A stretch of 64,000 bases of DNA, taken from the NCBI GenBank assembly GCA_965233625.1, contig OZ247499.1:1612001-1676000 (forward strand). Reading direction: 5' to 3'. The translations under genes were made by a program, and so were the position numbers. The notes below the pieces were generated by a model. It was not told the origin of the DNA and ran no database searches. It saw only the letters and a program-made list of their open reading frames with translations. This document shows, in pieces, positions 46,501-54,675 of this stretch. Positions within the stretch are counted from its first letter, which is position 1; each line of letters opens with the position of its first letter. This DNA comes from G965233625 sp965233625 (GTDB lineage: Bacteria; Planctomycetota; Planctomycetia; Pirellulales; Pirellulaceae).

Positions 46501-46598
46501 GCTACCTTCGTTGGCAGCGCAACATCGTCAGCACGTAGTGCTCCCCAAGGCGCCAGGACCAGCAGCGTAAAGATGGCGATGCACGGCTGTTTCATCAT
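43566..46598 (-). CDS. Planctomycete multi-domain cytochrome c (PSCyt1/DUF1587/DUF1592/DUF1588/DUF1585)
   Basis: A 1010-residue exported protein. After a signal peptide (about 1-22) the PSCyt1 domain has a haem motif CADCH. Then come DUF1587/1595/1592-type regions (DFVYRYEFGQG; PRDASYAIAYALTDSSPDEQL), a DUF1588 region with a second haem motif CWKCH followed by RMNPLGLAFEMYDDFGRYR, and a C-terminal DUF1585 region (RHAFRYFLGRNE). Members are thought to work with DUF1552 proteins in an unknown oxidation of polymers. The ATG at 46598 (a double ATG) directly precedes the signal peptide and is preferred over the longer frame to 46700. Confidence 0.94.
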   Translation of the reverse strand: MMKQPCIAIFTLLVLAPWGALRADDVALPTKVAAFLQKNCADCHMDGAAEGSISLDGLAAMKLEQRLALLNKMQEQVYFQNMPPEDASQPSDAEKAVLLNWLATELKQHDASTLAEKIAKPEYANYVSHEKLFSGEYADLPAFTYDRRWLISQYIFDARFNRILNHRPFKTIDGKREYVIGDNNRRVNLTNPFLLPNTSGVRYYANETLNGGHLLTMMTNAKEAADHMMYLTGRDRRYLPAAGSIMAMEWDHQKRLESREAFLNNFIQRLLVEIYAGEHESLLPDFVPVEVAAAADTGGDSTKKAPFHAANPGQKELELIFRTMQRLETEGLPDAELIAACEKDWFYAGHNERKIQARVTFLHNYMEEWRQQIKQHRYAQKHKPVAYRPRPDEEMAAIKATIKKHRKQGDRYNAIIRKCMTQWQQEFKQQRDDAGAPDAEILGQLVDELFVKIFERAPDSSDRDKYVALTQSYIASMGNLKAIKKLIQTLILKSDFVYRYEFGQGEPDEHGRRMMSPRDASYAIAYALTDSSPDEQLVAAANEGRLNTREDYRREVQRLLNNRNQFYVIDEGVQRLQLTASITNTPIRKLRFFREFFGYPLMLPIFKDNKRFGGNYDNAKGRLVGEADRLVDHILQQDEQVFEELLGTSDFYVYHSGDNEAMTAASERIGRIYHYFKDLDWENFEEADLLKHKEFLAEVKMRGVDVNNLGVKGRRNSIREFKTAMTSFTLRLNRGQTAAAPYVSFPAHGPYNASTRTGLQLRSPEVAKFFNIKIDQWNYPGVQPAPVAHRKGILTHPAWLIAHAQNTETDPVKRGKWIREKLLAGTIPDIPVTVDAVIPEDHHRTLRQRLEKKTHQTYCWKCHKRMNPLGLAFEMYDDFGRYRTEESLEHPDNLLKKGPDKAAPHVDLRDTYKTLPVNAKGALQGSGEDALDGEVENALDLVDRLVRSRRVRQSIIRHAFRYFLGRNETLSDSGALIAAEQAYVESNGSFDAVIVSLLTSDSFIYRKQAS

Positions 46599-46755
46599 GC
46601 CAGTTCTTCCGTCAATCTTCGCGGGGGCGGAGGTGGGAATCTGATCGCCTGAAGTGGCGATGCGGGATGCACTGGGGGGGTGTGGCGGGCGTGTCTGCAA
46701 CGCGACCGCTCCGTCTCCATTCTACCATAGACCGCCGACCGGCAGAGCAACAGTT

Positions 46756-47340
46756 TTATTGCAACAGCTTGGCGACAAGCGGTTCGACCTCGCCTTCGTA
46801 ATCCACGGTTCCATCAAATTTCTGAACGAGATTGCCGTCAGCATCGTAGACCAATGCAGCAGGAAGTCCTGTTTCATATTTTTCCAGCGAAGTGGTGATT
46901 GGATCACTGCAAAGAATGTTCTCGCCCGTGGCGCCGCAGCGGGTCAAGACCTTCTTCGCGCTGTTTTGAAGCTCCTCGGGAGGGGCGCCATCTTCGTCGC
47001 TGTACTCGACATTGACAGTCACCGTATGAAGTTGCTCCGGGTATTTCTCTTGCAGCTTCACCAGATGCGGCAGTTCCTCCACACAGTGCTGACACCAGGT
47101 AGCCCACAGGTCGACCACAACCACCTTCCCCTTCAACTGTTTGATACGGCTCTCGACCTCTTCCAGCGACATGACTTTGATCGTTGCAACTTTGTTCTCC
47201 ACAGAAACCGCTGGCGGCGCATCAGGCTTGCCCTGCGAAGCAGGCTCCCCACCGCAGCCGGCGAAACAGCCAACGACTAACAGCCCCAACAGCAAGAATC
47301 CGGCGCCACTTCGCGAGGTAACCCTGTTCATACACAACAC
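46756..47340 (-). CDS. TlpA-like thioredoxin-fold lipoprotein
   Basis: A 194-residue protein with a lipobox (VVGC/FAGC, Cys25 or Cys29) and a thioredoxin fold of the TlpA/ResA type. The active site WCQHC (Cys83 and Cys86) is present, preceded by VVDLWATW, and the cis-Pro loop is within the FDGTVDYEG region. It probably reduces disulfides or helps cytochrome c assembly in the periplasm, which fits the cytochrome gene 157 bp downstream. The first ATG is used; an ATG three codons later is equally possible. Confidence 0.88.
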   Translation of the reverse strand: MLCMNRVTSRSGAGFLLLGLLVVGCFAGCGGEPASQGKPDAPPAVSVENKVATIKVMSLEEVESRIKQLKGKVVVVDLWATWCQHCVEELPHLVKLQEKYPEQLHTVTVNVEYSDEDGAPPEELQNSAKKVLTRCGATGENILCSDPITTSLEKYETGLPAALVYDADGNLVQKFDGTVDYEGEVEPLVAKLLQ

Positions 47341-47572
47341 TCAGTTTGAATTTCAGTTCGACAGACCGACCGACTTTTAGCTTTCGTTTTTATCCGCTTA
47401 GCCATGCCGCCGCCACCGCTGGCGGCTGGAGCCTATGTGACGTCATGAGAAATTCTGACGGTTAAATAGAACGAATCGTTGCAATCGCCGGCCGGATTAG
47501 ATAGCGTTTTACTTAATCGATGTGCGCATTGTGCGCCCATTATCCCACCTTTCCGTAAAGGATTCCGCCCCA

Positions 47573-48121
47573 ATGAGAAGTATTCTGTTCGCCGCTGTTG
47601 CCGTCCTGGCGCTGGGAAGCGTCGTCAACGCCGAAGAACTGGAGTCGGGTCTGCAGCCAGGCGACGCCGCTGGCTTCTTCCTGGTGAAAGATGTCACGGG
47701 TCCATCCGCCGACAAATCTCTGTGCTACCGTTGCCAATATGGCCGCAGCCCCGTTGTGAACGTGTTCACACGCACCCTGTCCGATGATTTCGGCACGTTG
47801 GTGAAGCAGCTGGACAATACGGTCAGCAAGAACGCAGATTCAGCTAAGATGAAGGGCTTCGTCGTTCTTCTGACAGACGATCCAGACGCCGCTGAAAAAG
47901 ACCTGAAAGCGTTCGCCAAGAAGCACGACATCAAAATGCCACTGACTTACTTCGATGGCGTAGCTGGTCCTAAGAGCTACAAGATTGCCAAAGAAGCTGA
48001 AGTCACCGTCAACATGTGGCGTGGCCTGAAGTCGCGTGCTAACCACGCCTTCAAAAAGGATGAACTGAAGAAAGATCATGTTGAAACCGTCGTGAAAGAC
48101 ACCGCGAAAATCCTGAAGTAA
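47573..48121 (+). CDS. Exported thioredoxin-like protein with CxxC motif
   Basis: A 182-residue protein with a signal peptide (about 1-20). A CYRC motif follows (Cys48-x2-Cys51 by the start used), within LCYRCQYGRSPVVNVFTR, where a thioredoxin-like strand appears directly after the motif. The C-terminal half is Lys/Asp-rich with helices and a TYFDGVAGP turn. It resembles planctomycete thioredoxin-fold proteins whose job is unknown. The start at 47573 gives the signal; the frame is open 51 bases further. A strong terminator follows. Confidence 0.72.
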   Translation: MRSILFAAVAVLALGSVVNAEELESGLQPGDAAGFFLVKDVTGPSADKSLCYRCQYGRSPVVNVFTRTLSDDFGTLVKQLDNTVSKNADSAKMKGFVVLLTDDPDAAEKDLKAFAKKHDIKMPLTYFDGVAGPKSYKIAKEAEVTVNMWRGLKSRANHAFKKDELKKDHVETVVKDTAKILK

Positions 48122-48170
48122 GGGCGCTGAACCAGCCGGCAGATTGCCCGGCTTGCTCACCCATGTTAAG

Positions 48171-48204
48171 AAGGCCCGCCTGTGTTTGCAGACGGGCCTT
48201 TTTT
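48171..48204 (+). terminator. Rho-independent terminator after the CxxC protein gene
   Basis: The arm AAGGCCCGCCTG (48171-48182) pairs with CAGACGGGCCTT (48189-48200), with one mismatch, around a 6-base loop, followed by a run of T ending in AATAA. It stands 49 bp after the stop and 68 bp before the next gene. Confidence 0.88.
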
Positions 48205-48272
48205 AATAAAGAATTAAGCGTCGCGCCGGTTTCAACATGTGGCTGGTCAGGTTCCTCAATCGGATAGTGCAA

Positions 48273-50135
48273 ATGAAAAGTGCGTCTCAACTGCTGGGCT
48301 GCTGCCTCGCTATGCTTGCCATCGCCATGAGTTGGACCCAGCCGCTTTACGCCGGTAATTCCAACAGCCTGATGGACATATCCGCAGACGGCAAAATCCT
48401 GGCGTGCTCCAACCGCGATAGTGGCACCGTGACCTTTGTCGACCTGGCAACGCACAAAAAGATGCATGAAGTCCGTGTGGGCAAAAAGCCAGAGGGCGTT
48501 ACCTTTCTGGGGGATAGTCATCGCCTTGCTGTCGCAATTTATGAAGACGATTGCATTGTCTTTTTAAATGCGGATGCTGGCGATAAACAGCCATTGAAGA
48601 AGGTGGATGTCTTTGACGAGCCTTATGGCGTTGTCAGCAACGCCGAAGGTTCGCGGATTTACGTCACGCTGGACTATCCCGGCCGCGTTGTCGAAATAGA
48701 CACCACATCGCACCAGGTTGTCCGTCAGATAGAAACCGGCGATTTCACCCGCGGCATCGCCATCGCCAAAGATGGCAAACGCCTCTATGTCACGCAGTAT
48801 TACACGGCGATGGTCAAAGCGATCGACCTTCAGACAGGCAAGGTCGTAGATCAATGGAAAGGCGCCAGCACCGACAACCTGGCACGTCAGATCATCCTGA
48901 ATCCGCGACGCGCGAAAGCCTATCTGCCCCACATCCGCTCGCGCATCACTGCCAATCATGGCTCCGGGTCGATCTTCCCGTATCTCTCGGTGATCGACAC
49001 CGTTGCAGGTGAAGGGAAACGGCGGACCCGCATCCCGGTCGATTCTGCCTTTAGCACACAAGTCACCGCCAACCCGTGGGAAGCAGCTATTTCATCCGAC
49101 GGCCGCAATCTCTTTCTAGTTTTTGGCGGCACGAATGACATGTTCGCCTGCAATGTGATAGACGACGATTACCGCGAAGTCGATCTCCGTCGTCACATCC
49201 GCCTGGGTGCGAACCCGCGGGCCGTGAAGTTCTCGCCCGACAACAAAACAGCGTACGTGTATCAGGCGCTGGACTTCAATCTCGTCGCATTCGACGTGAA
49301 GACGCTGTCACCCGTCGCCCGAATTGAAGTAACAGAATCGGCTTTAACGCCACAGGTTCTCAATGGTAAGCGGCTGTTCTATTCTGCACTGCGACCAATG
49401 GCCAGCCGCCGTTGGATCTCCTGCTCAAGCTGCCATCCAGACGGTCAACCCGACGGCCGCACCTGGCAGAACCCTGAAGGGCTGCGGAATACGCAATCGC
49501 TGGCCGGTATGTCTTGGACACACCCGATTCACTGGTCCGCCGACCGCGACGAAGTGCAGGACTTCGAGCACACCATCCGCGGGCCTTTGATGCAAGGATC
49601 CGGTCTGTTGCGTGGGCGGCTGCATGAATCTCTCAAAGAGCCAAACCGCGGACTATCGGCTGATCTCGATGCACTTGCTGCATATTCCAATTCGCACAAG
49701 TTCTCGCTGAGCCCCTACGCTAAAGACGGCCTCAGTGAGGCTGCGCGTCGTGGGGAAGAGATATTCCACGCGTCAAAGACGCGCTGCGCGACCTGTCATC
49801 AAGGCCCACTGTTTACCGACTCGACACCAAGAGCCGCCAGCGAGATCGTGCGGCACGACGTAGGCACCGGCAGCGATGATGAGAGCGAGAAGATGGGCCC
49901 GGCTTACGATACGCCAACCCTGCTCGGCGTTTATCGGACGGCGCCGTACCTGCATCATGGTGTCGCCGAGACGTTGATGGACGTGCTAACCACGCACAAC
50001 AAGGGCGACAAGCACGGCGTGACCAGCCACCTTTCAAAAGATGAACTCACTGATCTGGTCGAATACCTGAAGGCCCTGCCCTTTGAAGACCCGGAACGGG
50101 CCGCAAAGGCTGGCGGACTCAAGCAGATTCAATAA
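48273..50135 (+). CDS. YVTN beta-propeller and di-haem cytochrome c protein
   Basis: A 620-residue exported protein. After a signal peptide (cleavage near residue 27, YAG), propeller repeats of the YVTN type fill about 30-340 (TVTFVDLATHK; RIYVTLDYPGR; RLYVTQYYTAM). Two haem motifs follow in a CCP/MauG-like part: CSSCH near 380 and CATCH near 495, with DTPTLLGVYRTAPYLHHG as a conserved segment. It probably takes part in redox chemistry with a partner in the periplasm. The ATG at 48273 is preferred to 48237 because it starts the signal directly. Confidence 0.88.
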   Translation: MKSASQLLGCCLAMLAIAMSWTQPLYAGNSNSLMDISADGKILACSNRDSGTVTFVDLATHKKMHEVRVGKKPEGVTFLGDSHRLAVAIYEDDCIVFLNADAGDKQPLKKVDVFDEPYGVVSNAEGSRIYVTLDYPGRVVEIDTTSHQVVRQIETGDFTRGIAIAKDGKRLYVTQYYTAMVKAIDLQTGKVVDQWKGASTDNLARQIILNPRRAKAYLPHIRSRITANHGSGSIFPYLSVIDTVAGEGKRRTRIPVDSAFSTQVTANPWEAAISSDGRNLFLVFGGTNDMFACNVIDDDYREVDLRRHIRLGANPRAVKFSPDNKTAYVYQALDFNLVAFDVKTLSPVARIEVTESALTPQVLNGKRLFYSALRPMASRRWISCSSCHPDGQPDGRTWQNPEGLRNTQSLAGMSWTHPIHWSADRDEVQDFEHTIRGPLMQGSGLLRGRLHESLKEPNRGLSADLDALAAYSNSHKFSLSPYAKDGLSEAARRGEEIFHASKTRCATCHQGPLFTDSTPRAASEIVRHDVGTGSDDESEKMGPAYDTPTLLGVYRTAPYLHHGVAETLMDVLTTHNKGDKHGVTSHLSKDELTDLVEYLKALPFEDPERAAKAGGLKQIQ

Positions 50136-50163
50136 CGCTGTAGAACAGCCAGCGACCGCGAGC

Positions 50164-51051
50164 CTAGAAGCCGAGACGTTCGCGCGGGTCCTTCAGACCA
50201 TCGCCCAGCTTGTTGAGCGCTTCGGTTTCGATCTGGCGGACACGTTCGCGGGTGAGGCCCAGCTGTTCGCCGATTTCTTTCAGCGTGTGCGGCTCCATGT
50301 TATCCAGGCCAAACCGCATCCGCAGCACCGTGGCTTCGCGCGTGTCCATTTCGCTGAGCATCGTCAGCACACTGTTCAGCACATCCGATTCCAGGAGCTG
50401 CTCTTCCGGATTCTTCAGGCGGTCATCCATAATCATCTCGCCCAGACTCCAGCCAGCTTCCGCCTGGTCGGTCTGGGGCGTCGAATTATAAATGCGGATC
50501 GCCTTCTTAATGATCGGCAGCTTCTTCTTCGGCAGCCCTAAGATACGCGCGACTTCTTCCGGCGTAGGCGTACGGCCAAGTTCTTCATTCAACCGGGCCG
50601 AAGCACGACGCCATTTCGACAGCAGTTCCACCATGTAGGCCGGAATACGGATCGTTTTGGCGGAGTTAATCAGAGCGCGTTTAATGGACTGTTTAATCCA
50701 GTAACTTGCGTAAGTGCTAAAGCGGGTGCCCATGCTGGGGTCAAAACCTTCAACGGCCCGCAACAGGCCAAGGTTGCCCTCTTCGATCAGATCCTGCAGC
50801 CCTAGTCCTTTGCCGGTATATCCCCGCGCGATGTTAACGACCAGCCGCAGATTCGCACGCACCATACGGTCGCGGGCGCGGACATCGCCGTTGCCAATTG
50901 CGGCCGCCAGCTCCTTCTCATCGGCTGCCGAGAGAAGGGCCGTTTCGTTAATTTCGCGGAGATATGTTTCCAAAGGGCTTTGCAGCGACGAATCGCGGCG
51001 GCGGCGACGTTTGGCGTTTGAACTGGTATCGGACGAAGTACGTGAAGGCAT
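50164..51051 (-). CDS. rpoD: RpoD-type sigma-70 factor
   Basis: A 295-residue group 1/2 sigma factor. Region 1.2 (SPLETYLREIN), region 2 (NLRLVVNIARGYTGKGLGLQDLIEEGNLGLLRAVEGFD, then STYASYWIKQSIKRALI), region 3 and region 4 (EIGEQLGLTRERVRQIETEAL) are complete. Region 1.1 is absent, with only a short basic N-terminus instead, so it may be a secondary sigma rather than the main one. The ATG at 51051 is preferred because it starts the usual serine/arginine-rich leader. It lies 313 bp from the end of rpsA. Confidence 0.9.
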   Translation of the reverse strand: MPSRTSSDTSSNAKRRRRRDSSLQSPLETYLREINETALLSAADEKELAAAIGNGDVRARDRMVRANLRLVVNIARGYTGKGLGLQDLIEEGNLGLLRAVEGFDPSMGTRFSTYASYWIKQSIKRALINSAKTIRIPAYMVELLSKWRRASARLNEELGRTPTPEEVARILGLPKKKLPIIKKAIRIYNSTPQTDQAEAGWSLGEMIMDDRLKNPEEQLLESDVLNSVLTMLSEMDTREATVLRMRFGLDNMEPHTLKEIGEQLGLTRERVRQIETEALNKLGDGLKDPRERLGF

Positions 51052-51364
51052 ATCTAACTCGCTGCAACGAAGCCGCTGAATCTGCAAAACCGCAATCGCC
51101 TGGCACACTGGTTAGGGGACGTCTGGTGTGCGGCGCTGCGAGGGTGGACCGGAAAGCCTGTCAGGCTGTCTAACAACTATCGTCGCTGCCCGGCGGCGGA
51201 CTCGACAGAACCGCTTTCGCAACCGTTAAAGTTGAATGTGTGCAACAATCCACTGGTGCAGAAAAAAACGGCCCCGCCAGTAAACACTAGCGGAGCCGTT
51301 ATGTTGTTAAATACGACTACAGCGGTCAGTCCGGATAAAGGCCTACACCGCGATAGGTCTGTGC
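51052..51364. other. 313-bp space between rpsA and the sigma factor gene
   Basis: It holds the rpsA terminator (51262-51300), and a small AGCCTG-T-CAGGCT inverted repeat at 51155-51167 in the leader of the sigma gene. No promoter for the sigma factor could be assigned with confidence and no gene was found. Confidence 0.55.
51262..51300 (-). terminator. Rho-independent terminator of rpsA
   Basis: On the minus strand AACGGCTCCGC pairs with GCGGGGCCGTT (mismatch near the centre) and is followed by a T-run (complement of 51262-51268). It is about 65 bp after the rpsA stop and is strong. Confidence 0.88.
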
Positions 51365-53245
51365 CTATTCTTCCGTATTTTCAGCATCATCGCTGTCCGA
51401 TGCGCCGTCTGCGGACGGTTCGTCAGCGTCTGCGTCATCACTTGCGGAAGGCATCGGCTGAATCAGTGGGCCAGAAGCGCCCAGACCACCCTTCAGCTCG
51501 CCGCGAGGAGCCTTGCTGCCGGCGGCGGCGCCAGATTCGGCTGCCTCGGCTGCTTCGATCTCTTCCTCGTTCCACTCAACGCGTTTGCGCGACAGACCGA
51601 TTTTGCGCTCTTCGGTGTCGACCCGCAGGATCTTCACCTCAAGCTCATCGCCAGCGTTGACGATTTCCTCGGGGTTGTCGACCTTGTGGTCAGCCAGTTC
51701 AGAGATGTGAAGCAGACCTTCCAGACCTTCTTCCAGTCCCACAAAAACACCAAAGTTGGTGATCTTGGTGACCTTGCCAGTCACGACCTGGCCGGGCTGG
51801 TAGCGGCTTGGAATGTCTTCCGCCCACGGATCCTGATCAAGCTGCTTCAGGCCCAGAGCAATACGGCGGCGTTCCTGGTCAACGGCCAGAATCTTACACT
51901 GCAGCTCCTGCCCCTTTTCCAGCATTTCGCTGGGGTGGCTGATCTTGCGGACCCACGACATGTCGCTGACGTGCAGCAGACCGTCGATACCTTCTTCAAG
52001 CTGAACGAAGGCGCCGTAGTTGGTGAGGTTGCGGACCTTACCGGTGATTTCAGAATCGACCGGGTACTTACCGGCGACCTCATCCCACGGATTGGACTGC
52101 GTCTGCTTGATACCCAGCGAGAGTTGCTGGCCTTCACGGTCCACGCCCAGGATCATCACGTCAATCTCGTCGCCGATCCGCACCATTTCGTTCGGATGGT
52201 TGATGCGGTGGACCCAAGACATTTCGCTGATGTGGACCAGACCTTCGATGCCTGGCTCCAGCTTGACGAAGGCGCCGTAGCTCATGACGTTGACAACTTC
52301 GCCACGGACGATCGATTCGACCGGGTACTTCTCGACCACGTTGTCCCAAGGGTTGGCAAGCTTCTGCTTGAGGCCCAGGGCGATTTTCTGCTTCTCGCGG
52401 TCGATATTCAGGATCATAACTTCGATCTCCTGATCGATCGAAACCATTTCCGACGGATGACCGATGCGGTCGTACGCCATATCGGTAATGTGCAACAGAC
52501 CGTCGATTCCGCCCAGGTCCACGAAGGCGCCAAAGTCGGCGATGTTCTTGACCACGCCTTTGCGTAGTTGACCGGTTTCCAGTTCGCTAAGCAGCTGTTC
52601 TTTATCGCGTTCGCGCTGCTGTTCGATCAACGAACGGCGGCTGACAACGATGTTGCGGCGTGCTTCGTCAATCTTCAGCACTTCGCACTGCACGGCGCGG
52701 CCGATGAATTCACCGATGTCGCCCGGACGGCGGATGTCCACCTGGCTGGCGGGCAGGAACACGTTCACGCCGATATCGACCAGCAGACCACCTTTGATCT
52801 TTTTGGTGACTTCGCCGGTAACGACCTGGCCTTCCTGCACCTTCGACATCATGTCACGCCACTTCAGCAGCTTCTCAGCTTTCTCTTTGCTGATGAGCAG
52901 CATGCCGAACGGATCGTCGGTCTGGCCGGTCTCGTCCTCCATGTCTTCGACAAGCACCTGAATGGTGTCGCCCACCTTGGGCGGCTCTTCATCCTCGTGC
53001 CATTCGTCCAGCGAGACAGTGCCTTCACTCTTAAATCCGACGTCGATAAGCACCGAGTCATCATCGACCCGGACAATCTTGCCCTCGACAATTTTGTTCA
53101 GGTCGACCTCTTCGCCCGACTGATCGAGGTCGCCCAGAATCTCGCTGAAGTCAAATTCTTCATCAAGAAGATTGCCAAAATCAGCTTCAAACTCGTCGGC
53201 GACACCATCTGCCTCGAGACTGCGGATCAAATTTCTATTGACCAT
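51365..53245 (-). CDS. rpsA: 30S ribosomal protein S1
   Basis: A 626-residue S1 with six S1 RNA-binding domains, whose starts lie near KIVEGKIVRV, VQEGQVVTGEV, TGQLRKGVV, ESIVRGEVV, DSEITGKVR and PGQVVTGKV. The domains 3-6 share the pattern GAFV-x-L-x-GI-x-GL-x-H. It binds mRNA leaders and helps initiation. The last 70 residues form an Ala/Asp/Glu-rich tail that is not part of any S1 domain. The ATG at 53245 has GGAAG upstream; the longer frame (to 53422) lacks S1 similarity. A promoter is visible about 150 bp upstream. Confidence 0.96.
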   Translation of the reverse strand: MVNRNLIRSLEADGVADEFEADFGNLLDEEFDFSEILGDLDQSGEEVDLNKIVEGKIVRVDDDSVLIDVGFKSEGTVSLDEWHEDEEPPKVGDTIQVLVEDMEDETGQTDDPFGMLLISKEKAEKLLKWRDMMSKVQEGQVVTGEVTKKIKGGLLVDIGVNVFLPASQVDIRRPGDIGEFIGRAVQCEVLKIDEARRNIVVSRRSLIEQQRERDKEQLLSELETGQLRKGVVKNIADFGAFVDLGGIDGLLHITDMAYDRIGHPSEMVSIDQEIEVMILNIDREKQKIALGLKQKLANPWDNVVEKYPVESIVRGEVVNVMSYGAFVKLEPGIEGLVHISEMSWVHRINHPNEMVRIGDEIDVMILGVDREGQQLSLGIKQTQSNPWDEVAGKYPVDSEITGKVRNLTNYGAFVQLEEGIDGLLHVSDMSWVRKISHPSEMLEKGQELQCKILAVDQERRRIALGLKQLDQDPWAEDIPSRYQPGQVVTGKVTKITNFGVFVGLEEGLEGLLHISELADHKVDNPEEIVNAGDELEVKILRVDTEERKIGLSRKRVEWNEEEIEAAEAAESGAAAGSKAPRGELKGGLGASGPLIQPMPSASDDADADEPSADGASDSDDAENTEE

Positions 53246-53397
53246 GTAACTTCCAGTAAGCTCCTGCCGGCCAGAACAGCCGACCGCTGGGGCGCCCCAC
53301 GTGGGCACACCAGAGAAAATAAGGGGTTGAAAATGCTTCGCCAAGCGCAGCCGCCAACACAGCGGCCTGGGAAATTCGGCTTGTGGCGAATTGGCTA

Positions 53398-53426
53398 ATT
53401 TTAGGGGGCCGTCCACAAGCATGCAA
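53398..53426 (-). promoter_or_regulatory. Sigma-70-type promoter candidate of rpsA
   Basis: On the minus strand TTGCAT (53421-53426) is separated by exactly 17 bp from TAAAAT (53398-53403). This would give a leader of about 145 bases before the ATG at 53245. The -10 box matches the consensus at five of six positions; the -35 matches three. Confidence 0.55.
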
Positions 53427-53493
53427 CGGCGAAGCGGCCCAGAACCGGGGCAACAAGGCCATTTTTTAGCAACAAGCTGCGCCCGACGGCGCC

Positions 53494-54666
53494 TTAAATC
53501 GCCGCAGCCGCGATTTCCGCTACCGCGGTTGCGGCAGTTTCCACATCTTCCAGCGTATTGAACCAGCCCACGCTGAAGCGGACCGCACCGCCCGACTCAA
53601 GCGTACCCAGCGAATGATGCAGTAGCGGCGCACAGTGCACCCCTGCGCGGGCCTGAATTCCGTACGAAGCGTCGAGAATGCCCGCCACCTCCCGGCTATC
53701 GAAATTCTCAACCGTAAAGCTCACAACGCCAAGTTGCCGGTTGGCATCGCGTGGACCTAGCACGCGTACGCCAGCCAGATCACTTAGCCTTTCAAGCAAG
53801 ACGGCGGTCAATTGTTTTTCGTGCTCACGTACTGCACCAACGGACTTGCTTTGGACAAAACCGGCGCCCGCGGCCAGCCCGATCAGGGCCGGACAATTTA
53901 GATTGCCCGCTTCATATTTCTCCGGCAGGCCGGTGGGATGCACATCCGCGTCCGACTGCGTGCCCGTGCCGCCCTGCATCTGTGGCGAAACCTTCTCCAC
54001 TAGCCCGTCAGCAATAAACGCCAGACCGCTGCCCAGCGGGCCCAACAAGCCTTTGTGACCGGGCGCCGCCAGCATCGAAACGTGCATCGCACGGGCGTCA
54101 ACTTCGGCATGGCCCAGTGACTGGGCGACATCCACCAGAAACGGCGTATCGTGCTCTTTGGCAATGCGGCCCACTTCTTCACACGGCTGCAGACCGCCCG
54201 TCACATTCGAGGCATGAATCAATGCCACCAGCCTGGTAGACGGTGTGAATGCCGCCCGGACATCATCCGGGTTAACCAAACCTTCGCCATCGCACGCTAC
54301 GCGGGTAACGGTGATCCGCCCATCGGTCTCCAACTGCCGGAGCACGCGTAAGACCGAGTTGTGTTCAACCACCGAAGTAATCACATGATCGCCGCTCCGC
54401 AGATAACCGTGCAGCAGCAGATTCAGGGCGGCGGTTCCATTCTGCACAAATGCGGTGTGAAAGCCCGTCGCGGCGCCTGCCAGTTCTGCGCTCAACCTGC
54501 GGGCCTTGGCGATACGCCTCTCGACCTCAGCCGCTTCAGCATAACCACTCCGCCCGGCCGGGGCGCCAAGCTCCCGCTGATAGCGGTCAACTGCAGCGTA
54601 AACCTCTTCCGGCTTGGGCCAAGTAGTTGCTGCATTGTCCAGATAAATCCGCGGGCGGTCGTTCAT
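53494..54666 (-). CDS. Class V aminotransferase, cysteine desulfurase-like
   Basis: A 390-residue PLP enzyme of the NifS/SufS clan. It starts IYLDNAATTWPKP, has the PLP Lys205 in APGHKG after LVDVAQSLGH, and the active-site Cys in AGVHCAPLLHHSLG. Cysteine desulfurases take sulfur from cysteine for iron-sulfur clusters or tRNA thiolation. It matches the TIGR01977-type subgroup, which often stands alone and whose partner is unknown. It lies 9 bp after the DUF4159 gene stop on the minus strand, so it is in the same transcript. No scaffold gene (IscU/SufU) is present here. Confidence 0.9.
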   Translation of the reverse strand: MNDRPRIYLDNAATTWPKPEEVYAAVDRYQRELGAPAGRSGYAEAAEVERRIAKARRLSAELAGAATGFHTAFVQNGTAALNLLLHGYLRSGDHVITSVVEHNSVLRVLRQLETDGRITVTRVACDGEGLVNPDDVRAAFTPSTRLVALIHASNVTGGLQPCEEVGRIAKEHDTPFLVDVAQSLGHAEVDARAMHVSMLAAPGHKGLLGPLGSGLAFIADGLVEKVSPQMQGGTGTQSDADVHPTGLPEKYEAGNLNCPALIGLAAGAGFVQSKSVGAVREHEKQLTAVLLERLSDLAGVRVLGPRDANRQLGVVSFTVENFDSREVAGILDASYGIQARAGVHCAPLLHHSLGTLESGGAVRFSVGWFNTLEDVETAATAVAEIAAAAI

Positions 54667-54675
54667 GAGGGTGGG

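Noticed and set aside
50136..50163. Small hairpin (GCTGT-aga-ACAGC) between convergent genes as a terminator
   Set aside because: The stem is only 5 bp and no T-run follows on either strand.
51686..53398. Two long plus-strand frames (293 and 276 codons) opposite rpsA
   Set aside because: They follow the repeated S1-domain codons in antisense and have no start signals or family.
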